Shown here: piece by piece, positions 19,631-27,897 of the stretch
How the letters are laid out: each line of letters begins with the position of its first letter
How positions within the stretch are numbered: position 1 is the first letter of the stretch
DNA from: Microbacterium sp. SORGH_AS_1204
GTDB taxonomy: Bacteria; Actinomycetota; Actinomycetes; Actinomycetales; Microbacteriaceae
Reading direction: 5' to 3'
DNA: 64,000 nt
Assembly: GCF_030818935.1 (NCBI RefSeq)
Contig: NZ_JAUTBD010000001.1
Location: forward strand, 3,642,565-3,706,564
Translations under genes and position numbers: made by a program
The notes under the pieces: model-generated
The model's database searches: none
The model's input: only the letters and a program-made list of their open reading frames with translations
Told to the model about the DNA's origin: nothing

Positions 19631-20785
19631 ATGGCGAAGAAGAACGCGGACAGACCCGACCTCGACGACAAGGCGTTCGTCCAGGCGACGTCCGAGGCGC
19701 GATCGCGTTACGGGCGGTTCAACCTCGCCATCGTGGGTGCGTCGGGAGTCGGCAAATCGTCGCTCGTGAACGCCGTCTTCGGCCGCGACTGGGCGAAAGT
19801 CGGCCGGGGACTGCCGGTCACGCGGGGCGTGCAGTTCTACAGCGACGACTCGCTCGGCATCTGGGACGTCGAGGGGTTCGAGATCGGCTCCCCCGTTCCT
19901 CCCGACCAGCAATTGCGCAATCACCTGGATGCCATCGCGGCGCATTCCGGTGACCACCAGATTTCCGTCGTCTGGTATTGCGTGAAAGCGAACGACGACC
20001 GGCTCACTCCCGCCGACATCGCGATGATCCGCGAGCTCGATGCGCGGGGACTGCCCGTCATCCTCGTGCTCACGAAGGTCGATTGGATCAAGAACCCTCT
20101 CACCGGCCACCAGGGCGTCGCGAAAGACGTCGAAGCGTTCGTCGATTGGCTCAACGACCCCGTCGACGAGGCGGGCGCGCGGCTGCGCATCCCCTACCGA
20201 CGGGTCATCCTCACCTCGACGCGAGACAAGCACGGAAAGGGGAAGGGGCACGGCCTCGGTGACCTTGTCACGGAGACGCTCGCCCTCGCGCCCGAGCGCG
20301 ACAAGGATGCCTTTCGCATCGCACAGCGCCTCAACCTCCCGTGGAAGCGGGAGATGGCTCGCCCGATCATCGCGACGGCATCCGCGGCAGCCGCGGGGGC
20401 TGCGACCGTTCCGCTTCCTGTCTCGGATGCTCTCACTCTTGCGCCGATCCAACTCACGATGATGGGCCGCATCGCCGCCATCTACGACCTCGAGGTCAAG
20501 ACGATGCTGTCGGCGGGGGCGCTGGCCCAGTTCGGCGTGCAGGTCGCGGGGCGGGCGTTGGCGACCAGCTTCCTCAAGCTGATTCCAGGCGCCGGCGTGG
20601 TCGTGAACGCGGCGGTGGCCGGCGCGCTGACCGCGGCGACGGGCGAGAGCTGGATGAAGATCTGCGAGCTGCTCCACACCGGCAAAATCGACGTACGCAA
20701 GCTCGACCAGGAGTGGGCCAAGTACGCGCCCAGCTTCATGGACGTCGCGCGCAAGCTCGTCGAGCGGCGGGTCGGCCGGAAGTAG
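19631..20785 (+). CDS. Era/dynamin-like GTPase with C-terminal DUF697-like membrane region
   Basis: The 384-aa protein has a TRAFAC GTPase core: G1 GASGVGKSSLVNAVFG at about residue 37, G3 WDVEGFE (DxxG) near residue 78 and G4 LTKVDW near residue 145. Its C-terminal part (from about residue 235) has hydrophobic helices (PIIATASAAAAGAATVPLPV, SFLKLIPGAGVVVNAAVAGA) typical of the DUF697/YcjF-like region of membrane-associated GTPases. The function of these GTPases is poorly known; membrane or stress roles are suspected. The gene stands alone, with a 236-bp upstream gap. Confidence 0.85.
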   Translation: MAKKNADRPDLDDKAFVQATSEARSRYGRFNLAIVGASGVGKSSLVNAVFGRDWAKVGRGLPVTRGVQFYSDDSLGIWDVEGFEIGSPVPPDQQLRNHLDAIAAHSGDHQISVVWYCVKANDDRLTPADIAMIRELDARGLPVILVLTKVDWIKNPLTGHQGVAKDVEAFVDWLNDPVDEAGARLRIPYRRVILTSTRDKHGKGKGHGLGDLVTETLALAPERDKDAFRIAQRLNLPWKREMARPIIATASAAAAGAATVPLPVSDALTLAPIQLTMMGRIAAIYDLEVKTMLSAGALAQFGVQVAGRALATSFLKLIPGAGVVVNAAVAGALTAATGESWMKICELLHTGKIDVRKLDQEWAKYAPSFMDVARKLVERRVGRK

Positions 20786-20804
20786 CCGCCGCCGGGCACT
20801 GCCC

Positions 20805-21286
20805 GTGACGAGCGGAGGGCCGGGGGCGGGCGGAGGAGGGATGCCGCTGACGCGTCCTCCCGTCGTCCCTGCTCCTGCGCCGGTCACGGCGTCCACTCGT
20901 CGGCGGCGAGCTTCGCGCCTGCCGGTGATGAGTGGAGGGCGTGGGGCGGGCGGAGGGGGGATGCCGTTGACGTGTCCTCCCGTCGTCCCTGCTCCTGCGC
21001 CGGTCACGGCGTTCACTCAATCGGCGGCGAGCTTTGCGCGTGCCGGTGATGGGCGGAGGGCGAGGGGTGGGCGGAGGAGGGATGCCAGTGACGCGTCCTC
21101 CCGTCGTCTCCGCTCCTGCGCCGGTCACGGCGTTCACTCAATCGGCGGCGAGCTTCGCGGGTGCCGGTGATGGGCGGAGGGCGTGGGGCGGGCGGAGGAG
21201 GGATGCCGTTGACGTGTCCTCCCGTCGTCCCTGCTCCTCCGCCGGTCACGGCGCCCGCGCCCCGCGGAACGAGCGGACGAGAGTCG
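20805..21286. repeat. Tandem array of four 120-121-bp repeats
   Basis: Four units start at GTGAYG: 20805, 20925, 21046 and 21167 (spacing 120, 121, 121). Each contains GGAGGRGGGATGCCR, then TGACGYGTCCTCCCGTCGT, then CGCCGGTCACGGCG and, in the first three, CGGCGGCGAGCTT. The GGAGG...CCTCC arms can form a hairpin in every unit. A fifth, degenerate partial unit follows at 21291-21340. The array starts 20 bp after the GTPase stop. It is open in several frames on both strands because of its composition, but the 120/121 mixture breaks phase and no gene is supported. Confidence 0.85.
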
Positions 21287-21396
21287 GCCACCGGAGGAGG
21301 GATGCCGCGGCGGAGATCCTCCCGCCCCCGGATCTCCTCCGCTGCGAACCGTCAGCCGCCCGCACCCCTCCCGCAGCGTGACACGCTGGACGCACC

Positions 21397-22056
21397 ATGA
21401 CCGACACGACCTCCGCCGAACGCCTGCGCGCGGCCCTCGAGCACCGCGACGCGTCGGCCCGGCTGCAGGCCGCACTCGCCGCCGGCACCCGCCCCGACGA
21501 CAGCTACATCGCCGAGCTCGTCGCCCGGTGCGCGGTCGAGGGCGACTTCTTCGTGCGCGACATGCTCACGTGGGCGTTGACGCGGCACGAAGCGGCGCGG
21601 GCCGTCGCGGCGCTGCTGCCCGAGGTGGGGTCGGAAATCCCGCAGGCGCGGAGTCAGGCGCTGCACACGCTGTCGAAGATCGGCGATCCCGCCGCGTTCG
21701 CCGTGATCACGCCGGCGGTGCTGCGCGACCGGCACCCCGAGGTGGCGCGGGCGGCGTGGCGCACGGCATCCGGACTCGTCCCTGACGACGCGCACGAGTC
21801 GCTCGCCGAAGAGCTCGCCACCCAGTTCGGCCGCGGCGACCACGACACCCAGCGCAGCCTCAGCAGGGCGTTCGCGGCGATCGGGTACCGCGCCGAGCCC
21901 ACCGTCGAGCGCGCGGCGGCCTCACCGTACGACGTGGTGAGCGCGCACGCGCGGGCGACGGCGATCGTGATGGACGACCCCGACACCGAATTCGCCGAGG
22001 CCGTCGTCGAGGCGCGTCGGGTCGTGGCGCAGCGGGCGCTGCCACCCGAGGGCTGA
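21397..22056 (+). CDS. HEAT-repeat domain protein
   Basis: The 219-aa all-helical protein starts at ATG 21397. It shows tandem helix pairs such as SQALHTLSKIGDPAAFAVI and ARAAWRTASGLVPDDAHESL with HEAT-repeat periodicity, starting about residue 45. There is no signal peptide and no catalytic motif. HEAT proteins are usually scaffolds or adaptors, so the role is unknown. It lies between the 120-bp tandem array and the 26-bp array, with no operon partners. Confidence 0.75.
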   Translation: MTDTTSAERLRAALEHRDASARLQAALAAGTRPDDSYIAELVARCAVEGDFFVRDMLTWALTRHEAARAVAALLPEVGSEIPQARSQALHTLSKIGDPAAFAVITPAVLRDRHPEVARAAWRTASGLVPDDAHESLAEELATQFGRGDHDTQRSLSRAFAAIGYRAEPTVERAAASPYDVVSAHARATAIVMDDPDTEFAEAVVEARRVVAQRALPPEG

Positions 22057-22148
22057 CACACGCCAGCGCGGAGGGCGGTTCTCCGCCGAGAACCGAGCGC
22101 CGCAAACGCCGGAGTGGAGGGTGAAAACCGGGCGCCGCGAACGCCGCC

Positions 22149-22252
22149 GCGCAGGGCGAGACCTGAACACCGCCGCGGAGGGCGAGAACCGAACGCCGCC
22201 GCGGAGGGCGAGAACCGAGCGCCGCCGCGGAGGCCGCAAACCGTGCGCTGCG
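22149..22252. repeat. Four 26-bp tandem repeats
   Basis: Units begin at 22149, 22175, 22201 and 22227, with core GCGGAGGGCGAGAACC followed by RCGCCGCC. Two more diverged and longer units precede them (about 22068-22148). The 26-bp period is not a multiple of three, so no repeated peptide is encoded. The array lies between the stop of the HEAT gene and the convergent HAD gene. Confidence 0.75.
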
Positions 22253-22339
22253 CCCCCGCCCCCGGATGCGGCGTGTGCGGCGTCACGGTCGCCGCGTCCA
22301 CACGAGCGAGCCCCGCGCCCGAGGCGGAACCGACGCCGG

Positions 22340-22963
22340 TCACTGCATCGCGTACTGCCACACCCGCGGCACGGCGCCGCCGGCGACCCACTCCCGCAGC
22401 AGCTCCACGCCCCACGGGTCGAGCCCCCACGTGTCGGGAACGTGGATGCCGCCGATGCCCGCGGCATCCGCTCGCTTCGCCCGGCGGGCGAGGCCGTCGG
22501 GCAGGCGGCTCCCCGAGAAGTCGAGCACCGCATCCACCACGACGACCTCGTCGCCGGCGGGGAGCGTGCGCGCGCGTTCGATGAGCGCCTGCACCTTCCA
22601 GTGCTCCCACAGCACGTTCGGGCCGGTGTCGACGCGGGTGTCGGTGGGGTCCGCAGGGAGCTCGGCGGCATCCGGGAACCGCACGGCATCCGTCAGCTCG
22701 AGCTCGGCAGCCAGCGCCCGCAGAGCGGGCGGGTCGACGAGGCGGCGGGTGTTCCAGACGAGGTCGGCGTCGAGCTCGCGCAAGCCGCTGAGCACGGCGG
22801 GCCGGAAGAAGAATCGTCCGTCGGCCGTGACCTCGGCGTCGCCCGGAACGGGCAGGGGGCCTTCTTCTCTGCCCTCGCGCATCGCGGCGTATGCGCGCAC
22901 CGGGGAGTCGATCTCGACCAGCAGCACGCCGTCGACACCGAGCAGAATCGTTCGTCGGGCCAT
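22340..22963 (-). CDS. HAD-like domain protein
   Basis: The 207-aa protein begins MARRTILLGVDGVLLVEID, a degenerate HAD motif I with only one of the usual two aspartates (GVDGV). Later it has VVVVDAVLDFSG near residue 145, resembling the acidic motif IV. The length and the C-terminal GLDPWGVELLREWVAG resemble the HAD domain linked to bacterial RNA-repair (Swiss Army Knife) proteins. The family call is by eye, and phosphatase activity is doubtful given the motif-I change. It is transcribed towards the HEAT gene. Confidence 0.65.
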   Translation of the reverse strand: MARRTILLGVDGVLLVEIDSPVRAYAAMREGREEGPLPVPGDAEVTADGRFFFRPAVLSGLRELDADLVWNTRRLVDPPALRALAAELELTDAVRFPDAAELPADPTDTRVDTGPNVLWEHWKVQALIERARTLPAGDEVVVVDAVLDFSGSRLPDGLARRAKRADAAGIGGIHVPDTWGLDPWGVELLREWVAGGAVPRVWQYAMQ

Positions 22964-23161
22964 GCGTCCAGTGTGCCGTCCGCCCGCTCGTCAACCCCCG
23001 CGCCTTTCAGGAACTCCTGACCAGAGGGGAGTATCTTCTCGAATGGTCTGCGCGACTCCATGTGCTCAGGTCGGCCCCAACGATGTCGTCGACGCCGGGT
23101 GCGTTCGCGCTCGAGAACGACACGGGAGGCGATCATCAGCACCGCACTGAGCGCACCCCCG

Positions 23162-24301
23162 ATGGCGGCCACCCCCGGACCCCTCGACCGCGTGCGCACC
23201 CTCCCCTCGCTGACCGGTTTGCGCTGGGCCACGGCGATGCTGATCTTCGGCCACCACCTCATGGCCGTGAACTACTTCGGCGGCACCGCCGGCGTCGCGT
23301 GGGGCGTGCTGTTCGAGGCCGGCAAGACCGGCGTGACGCTGTTCTTCATCCTTTCGGGCTTCGTGCTGGCCTGGGGATACAAGCCGCACCAGACCGCTCG
23401 CTCGTTCTGGTGGCATCGCGTCGCGCGCATCTACCCCCTGCACCTCGTCGGTGTCGCTCTCGCCCTCGTGGCCGCGGCGACCCTCGTGCCCGAGATCCGC
23501 ACCGACGGCGCCGCGCCCCTGGTCGCCAACGTGTTCCTCGTCAACGGGTGGGTACCCGACTGGTGGCAGGCCGGTAACGCCGCCAGCTGGTCACTCGTGT
23601 GCGAGGCGTTCTTCTACCTCGGCTTCCCGTTCCTCATCCGTCCGCTGGTGCGGGCGTCGAACCGCGTGCTCACGGCGGTCGTCGTGGCATCCCTCGTGCT
23701 CGTCGCCCTCGCCCCGCAGATCGCCGCCTTCGCGCCGGGCGTGCTGTCGTCGGCATCCACTCCGCTCCTGCGTTTGCCCGAGTTCGTGCTCGGCATGACC
23801 CTCGCCCTGATGCTGAAGAGGGGCGAATGGATGCCGCTGCGCCTCAGCATCGCGTTGCCCCTGGCCGTCGCCGGGTACGCGCTGTCGGAGGCGCCGATGC
23901 TGCCGGGCACCGACATCCACCTGGGAATGGCCGGCACCGTCGGTTGCTACGCGCTGCTGGTCGCCTCCCTCGCGAACGCCGATGCCCGCGGGCGCTCGAC
24001 CTTCCTCGCCCGGCCGCTCTGGCAGGAGCTCGGACGCGTGTCGTTCGCGTTCTACCTCGTGCACCTGCTCGTCATCGCGTCGGTGTCGTCGGCCTGGCCC
24101 GACGGTCACCCCGAACTGCCGTGGCGGCAGGCGGTGCCGCTCGCGCTCGCCGCCTTCGCGATCGCGTTGGCCATCGCGTGGGTCATCCACAAGCTGGTCG
24201 AGATCCCCGCGCAGCGGTGGCTGCTGCGGTTCGACCCGGACCGCGCGCGGCATCGGGGCAGGCGAATGGATGCCGCGAGCCCGGCGCCGCGGCGCACCTG
24301 A
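23162..24301 (+). CDS. OafA/YrhL-type membrane acyltransferase (acyltransferase 3 family)
   Basis: The 379-aa integral membrane protein has about ten hydrophobic segments. It opens LPSLTGLRWATAMLIFGHHL (Arg and His of the acyltransferase-3 signature RxxA...H), followed by GVTLFFILSGFVLAWGY (typical FFxLSGF) and HRVARIYPLHLVG (RxxRxxP). These enzymes acylate cell-surface sugars or lipids. Start ATG 23162 is the first Met before conserved sequence; GGGAGG lies about 30 bases upstream, so a non-ATG start between them is possible. Confidence 0.88.
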   Translation: MAATPGPLDRVRTLPSLTGLRWATAMLIFGHHLMAVNYFGGTAGVAWGVLFEAGKTGVTLFFILSGFVLAWGYKPHQTARSFWWHRVARIYPLHLVGVALALVAAATLVPEIRTDGAAPLVANVFLVNGWVPDWWQAGNAASWSLVCEAFFYLGFPFLIRPLVRASNRVLTAVVVASLVLVALAPQIAAFAPGVLSSASTPLLRLPEFVLGMTLALMLKRGEWMPLRLSIALPLAVAGYALSEAPMLPGTDIHLGMAGTVGCYALLVASLANADARGRSTFLARPLWQELGRVSFAFYLVHLLVIASVSSAWPDGHPELPWRQAVPLALAAFAIALAIAWVIHKLVEIPAQRWLLRFDPDRARHRGRRMDAASPAPRRT

Positions 24302-24484
24302 GACGGGCCCCTCGCGGTGCCGAGGCCCCTCGATACCTTCTCGCCCGCGGTGCGGGACACAACGCAGAAGATCCTGCCGGGCGCACGTGCGCAGCGGCGG
24401 GAACACCCATCCGGCACTCGGCATACCCGCCGATCTTCCTGTCTCATGTCGTGGACGACGGCGCGCGGGTCGGCCCCGACCACG

Positions 24485-24513
24485 TTGACCAGCAGGGTGC
24501 GCCTGGCTAGGCT
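24485..24513 (+). promoter_or_regulatory. Consensus promoter giving a leaderless mRNA
   Basis: TTGACC (24485-24490), a 17-base spacer and TAGGCT (24508-24513), then six bases to ATG 24520. The start point predicted by normal -10 spacing coincides with the A of ATG, so the transcript should be leaderless. Confidence 0.7.
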
Positions 24514-24519
24514 CGCCGG

Positions 24520-24678
24520 ATGTTCTCCGGACTCGCTGGCCCGCACCTGCTCATCATCCTTCTCACGTGGGGCCTCTCGCTGGCCGTCATCGGCGCCGTC
24601 GTCTACGTCGTGGTGCGCCTCGCCGTGCTGCACGCGTTGAAGGCGCATACCCGCTGGGTCGACGGCGGCAAGTCCTAG
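24520..24678 (+). CDS. 52-aa single-pass membrane protein
   Basis: The small ORF begins MFSGLAGPHLLIILLTW, has one long hydrophobic span to about residue 37 (SLAVIGAVVYVVVRLAVL), and ends in a basic tail KAHTRWVDGGKS. The consensus promoter placed exactly for leaderless initiation makes it convincing despite its size. Its family is not recognised. It lies between the acyltransferase and SDR genes, each of which appears to have its own promoter. Confidence 0.7.
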   Translation: MFSGLAGPHLLIILLTWGLSLAVIGAVVYVVVRLAVLHALKAHTRWVDGGKS

Positions 24679-24742
24679 CCCGCCGCGCCCCGCGACATCA
24701 GCGCGACACGCCCGGCCCACCGCGCGTCCAGCAAGCCCCCGG

Positions 24743-24748
24743 TACACT
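24743..24748 (+). promoter_or_regulatory. -10 box TACACT, leaderless start of the SDR gene
   Basis: TACACT (24743-24748) lies five bases before GTG 24754, the same geometry as at 24508, 36724 and 37921. No SD sequence precedes the GTG. Confidence 0.55.
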
Positions 24749-24753
24749 GCCCC

Positions 24754-26241
24754 GTGCCCGAAACACTGCTGAGCCCCGACCGCGATGCCGCGCGGTCGAC
24801 CACCATCGATCCGTTCGAGCTCGAGATCGCGCTGCGCGTCATCGACGCCGCCTCCTCGCTCGACCACGACGACCCCGCCTACATCGCCCTGCGCCGCCAG
24901 ACCGGCAAGCTCTACAAGGACGTCAAGCGGCAGTCGCGCAAAGAGAAGCGTCAGCGCATCGCCGACGCCGATCGTGCGGTCGTCGCCGCCACCGCTACGG
25001 GAGCCCCGGATCGGATCGACGACGAGACCCGCGGCATCCCCCTGGCCGCCCGCACCTCGATGCCGTTCGCGGGCGAGCTGATCAAGGCCCGCGCCTGCTA
25101 CATCTGCAAAGAGGACTACACCCTCGTCGACGCGTTCTATCACCAGCTGTGCCCCGACTGCGCGTCGATGAGCCACGAGAAGCGCGACGCCCGCACCGAC
25201 CTCACCGGGCGTCGGGCTCTGCTGACCGGCGGCCGCGCCAAGATCGGCATGTACATCGCGCTGCGGCTGCTGCGCGACGGCGCGCACACCACCATCACCA
25301 CGCGCTTCCCGCGCGACGCGGTGCGCCGGTTCTCGTCGCTGCCCGACAGCGCCGACTGGATCCACCGGCTCAAGGTCGTCGGCATCGACCTGCGCGACCC
25401 CGCCCAGGTGATCGGTCTCGCCGACTCGGTGGCATCCGAGGGTCCGCTCGACATCCTCATCAATAACGCCGCCCAGACCGTGCGGCGCTCGCCGGGTGCG
25501 TACAAACCCCTGGTGGATGCCGAACTGGCACCGCTTCCCGACGGACCGCTGCCCGAGCTGCTCACCTTCGGCCACACCAACGACGCGCACCCGCTCGCGC
25601 TGGCGCAGTCGGTGTCGTCGCACCCGATCCTCGCGTCGGCGGCGCGCACGGCCGAGGAGCTCACCGCCGAGGCGATGGCCGCGGGCTCCTCGTCGCTGGA
25701 GCGGCTGATGACGGGTACCGCGATCGACGCCGGCGGCCTCATCCCCGACGAGGACCGCATCAACAGCTGGACGCAGCACGTCGACCAGGTCGAGCCGCTC
25801 GAGATGCTCGAGGTGCAGCTGGCCAACATGACGGCGCCGTTCCTGCTCGTCAGCCGACTGCGGCCGGCGATGGCGGCATCCACCTTCGACCGCAAGTACA
25901 TCGTCAACGTCTCGGCGATGGAGGGCGTGTTCGGCCGCGGCTACAAGGGCCCCGGCCACCCGCACACGAACATGGCGAAGGCGGCGCTGAACATGCTCAC
26001 GCGCACGAGCGCCCGCGAGATGTTCGAGTCGGACCGCATCCTCATGACCGCCGTCGACACCGGTTGGATCACCGACGAGCGCCCGCACTTCACCAAGGTG
26101 CGCCTGGCCGAGGAGGGCTTCCACGCCCCGCTCGACCTCGTCGACGGCGCGGCGCGCGTGTACGACCCGATCGTGCGCGGCGAGGCCGGCGAAGACCTGT
26201 TCGGCATCTTCTTGAAGGACTATCGCAAGAGCAGCTGGTGA
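24754..26241 (+). CDS. Atypical SDR-family oxidoreductase with N-terminal cysteine-pair domain
   Basis: The 495-aa protein is twice the usual SDR length. Residues 1-105 are helical and basic. A putative zinc knuckle, CYICKEDYTLVDAFYHQLC followed by PDC, occupies about residues 113-134. The Rossmann domain starts at RRALLTGGRAKIGMYIALRL, with ILINNAAQT near residue 240. The active-site region reads IVNVSAMEG and then HPHTNMAKAALNM: the Lys of YxxxK is kept, but the Tyr position is Thr. An insertion at about residues 250-345 separates these parts. Substrate and partners are unknown; chemistry without the canonical Tyr is uncertain. Single leaderless gene. Confidence 0.8.
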   Translation: MPETLLSPDRDAARSTTIDPFELEIALRVIDAASSLDHDDPAYIALRRQTGKLYKDVKRQSRKEKRQRIADADRAVVAATATGAPDRIDDETRGIPLAARTSMPFAGELIKARACYICKEDYTLVDAFYHQLCPDCASMSHEKRDARTDLTGRRALLTGGRAKIGMYIALRLLRDGAHTTITTRFPRDAVRRFSSLPDSADWIHRLKVVGIDLRDPAQVIGLADSVASEGPLDILINNAAQTVRRSPGAYKPLVDAELAPLPDGPLPELLTFGHTNDAHPLALAQSVSSHPILASAARTAEELTAEAMAAGSSSLERLMTGTAIDAGGLIPDEDRINSWTQHVDQVEPLEMLEVQLANMTAPFLLVSRLRPAMAASTFDRKYIVNVSAMEGVFGRGYKGPGHPHTNMAKAALNMLTRTSAREMFESDRILMTAVDTGWITDERPHFTKVRLAEEGFHAPLDLVDGAARVYDPIVRGEAGEDLFGIFLKDYRKSSW

Positions 26242-26521
26242 GCCGCCGCGCGGCGCTCCCCGAGCTCGAGAGAGCCGGGCGTCGCGGCGTCGGCCATCCG
26301 GCGGGCCCGGGAACACGCGTCCTCGGCGACGTCATCTGCGCGGGCGACGTCGGGGGAGGTTCCTTCGCGCCGATCGTGTGATCTCGCGCGCTGACGCCCG
26401 GCGCGGGCGCGGGCCGCGCGGCGGCCCGGCACGGGCCCGTGCGGCGTATGGGCGCAGGCGCGGACGGCGGGCCGAGTGCGTATGCGGCGGCCCGAGCCGG
26501 GGCCCGGGCGGTCGCGACGCG

Positions 26522-26929
26522 TCAGGCGGGCAGGAAGTACTGCCGCGCCAGCGGAGCGATCTCGATTCCGGATGCCGTCGCGGCGGTGACCCAGCGCAGC
26601 TCGGCGATCTCGGCATCCGGCACCGGCTGCTGATCGCCGATGTCGACACGGAACACGTCGGCGACCACCTCGAAGCCGGGCTCGTTCGCGGCGCTCGCGG
26701 TGAAGCGTCCGAGCGGCTCGAGGTCGGCGGCGTCGACGATCAGGCCGACCTCCTCGGCGAGTTCGCGCGCGAGGGTCTCGGCGGGCGTCTCATCGGGTTC
26801 GGGTTTGCCCCCGGGCTGCATGAACGCCGTCGTGCCGGCCTTGCGCACGACCAGCAGGCGGCCGTCGGCGTCGGTGATGACCGCGGCCGAGACGTGGATG
26901 CGGCGCGGGGGAGTGGCATCCGGAATCAC
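26522..26929 (-). CDS. NUDIX hydrolase
   Basis: The 135-aa protein contains a full Nudix box, GGKPEPDETPAETLARELAE followed by EVGL, matching GX5EX7REUXEEXGU. GTG 26929 is chosen rather than the longer frame from 27073 because a -10-like TACCGT on the minus strand (26936-26941) lies six bases upstream, giving a leaderless start, and because conserved sequence begins at once (RIHVSAAVITDADGRLLVV). The C terminus carries ELRWVTA typical of MutT-like proteins. It probably hydrolyses a nucleoside diphosphate-linked compound; the specificity is unknown. Confidence 0.88.
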   Translation of the reverse strand: MIPDATPPRRIHVSAAVITDADGRLLVVRKAGTTAFMQPGGKPEPDETPAETLARELAEEVGLIVDAADLEPLGRFTASAANEPGFEVVADVFRVDIGDQQPVPDAEIAELRWVTAATASGIEIAPLARQYFLPA

Positions 26930-27105
26930 CTGGGCACGGTAACACTCGCGAAGGCGGTTGCTCGCGGCACCCTGGGCCGGCGCGCCCGGAGAACCCGAGC
27001 GCCCGTCGATGAATGCCGGCGTTGTGCAATCAATAGACGAATTCCTGTGCATTCCTCGCGCCGCACGGGCCATTTACGCCATACTCCCGAGAGGAGGTTC
27101 TTCGC

Positions 27106-27450
27106 GTGATTCTCAAGACGACGGCGGCAGTGTTGCTGGCCCTCGCCCTTTCCACCCCCCTGGCTGCGCAGGCCGCGACGGGGGATTCCACAGACGGTTC
27201 GATGACGATCTCGGTCGAGATCCCCGCCCGCACCGCGGCTCCGACGCCTCTGCCCACGGCGACGCCGACGGCCGCCCCGTCGGCGACCGCGAGCCCCGCC
27301 CCGGCCGGTTCGGAATCGGATGCCGACGCCTCCCGGCCGGGTGCTCTTCCGGCGACGGGCGGAGAGATCGCGCTGTGGGCCGGTGCGCTCGGCGCGGTGG
27401 CGCTGGTCGCCGGGCTCGCGATCCGCGCCGCACGACGCCGCCGCGTGTGA
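27106..27450 (+). CDS. Small LPATG sortase-anchored surface protein
   Basis: The 114-aa protein starts at GTG 27106, with AGGAGG about ten bases upstream. Layout: signal peptide (LKTTAAVLLALALSTPLAAQ, cleavage near AQA-A), a short mature region, a Pro/Thr/Ala-rich linker (about residues 42-70) and the sorting signal LPATGGE near residue 81. A hydrophobic helix and a basic tail AARRRRV follow. It should be exported and covalently attached to the wall by a sortase not encoded in this window. The mature part is too short for a catalytic domain, so a spacer or anchor role is likely. Confidence 0.8.
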   Translation: MILKTTAAVLLALALSTPLAAQAATGDSTDGSMTISVEIPARTAAPTPLPTATPTAAPSATASPAPAGSESDADASRPGALPATGGEIALWAGALGAVALVAGLAIRAARRRRV

Positions 27451-27897
27451 GTGCGGGGCGCTCTCCGGTCAGGTGCCACCGCCCGATGCGCCACGATCTC
27501 CCCCCGCCCACTGCCGGTTCGCGATCGGACGCCCGGAAGCAGCCACCGTCTCTTCGGCGGTGAGTGATCCGCGCCGGGCGGGGATTCCGGAGCACGCTGC
27601 CGGCGCGCCACGCTCGAACGTGCGCCGTCCTACGGGCCGGGACGCCCCCACACGCCCCGGACCGCAGCGCGGCGTTCAGTCGGCATCGCCTCGAAAACCG
27701 GTGCCGTGGCACGAAACTACGGGTCTGGGTGCGGTCCTTGCGGCCGATGTGACCGAAAGAACACCCATTCTTGCTTTCGCAGTAAGGGACCGGTTGCGGC
27801 GGGGGCTCACGTCGCTCGATGTCGTGCTTCCTCGGAGGGCGCTCAGCCCCCGAGGAATAGACTTGGCCTCATCCATTCCGCTCTTCCGGGACCCTCC
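27451..27897. other. 447-bp intergenic region with an AT-richer island and hairpin
   Basis: No gene is supported. Bases about 27700-27800 are visibly less GC-rich than the surroundings and include CGAAAGAA...TTCTTGCTTTCG, which can form a short hairpin. At 27828-27855 a second inverted repeat, CCTCGGAGG...CCCCCGAGG, sits just before the -10-like TAGACT at 27858-27863. That -10 would give a leader of about 28 bases for the next gene. The repeat could be an operator or an upstream terminator. Confidence 0.4.

Noticed and set aside
20736..21488. Repetitive Pro/Gly/Arg-rich proteins readable in several frames over the tandem array
   Set aside because: The array is 120 and 121 bp in period, so frames shift between units. 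Several frames on both strands are open only because of GC content, and no SD or signal supports one.
20805..22252. CRISPR-like arrays
   Set aside because: Units are directly adjacent without unique spacers, of 120 or 26 bp, and no cas genes are present.
26242..26521. Possible gene in the 280-bp gap between the SDR and NUDIX genes
   Set aside because: The sequence is extremely GC-rich with short inverted repeats. No start with SD or -10 box and no hydrophobic or motif pattern could be seen.
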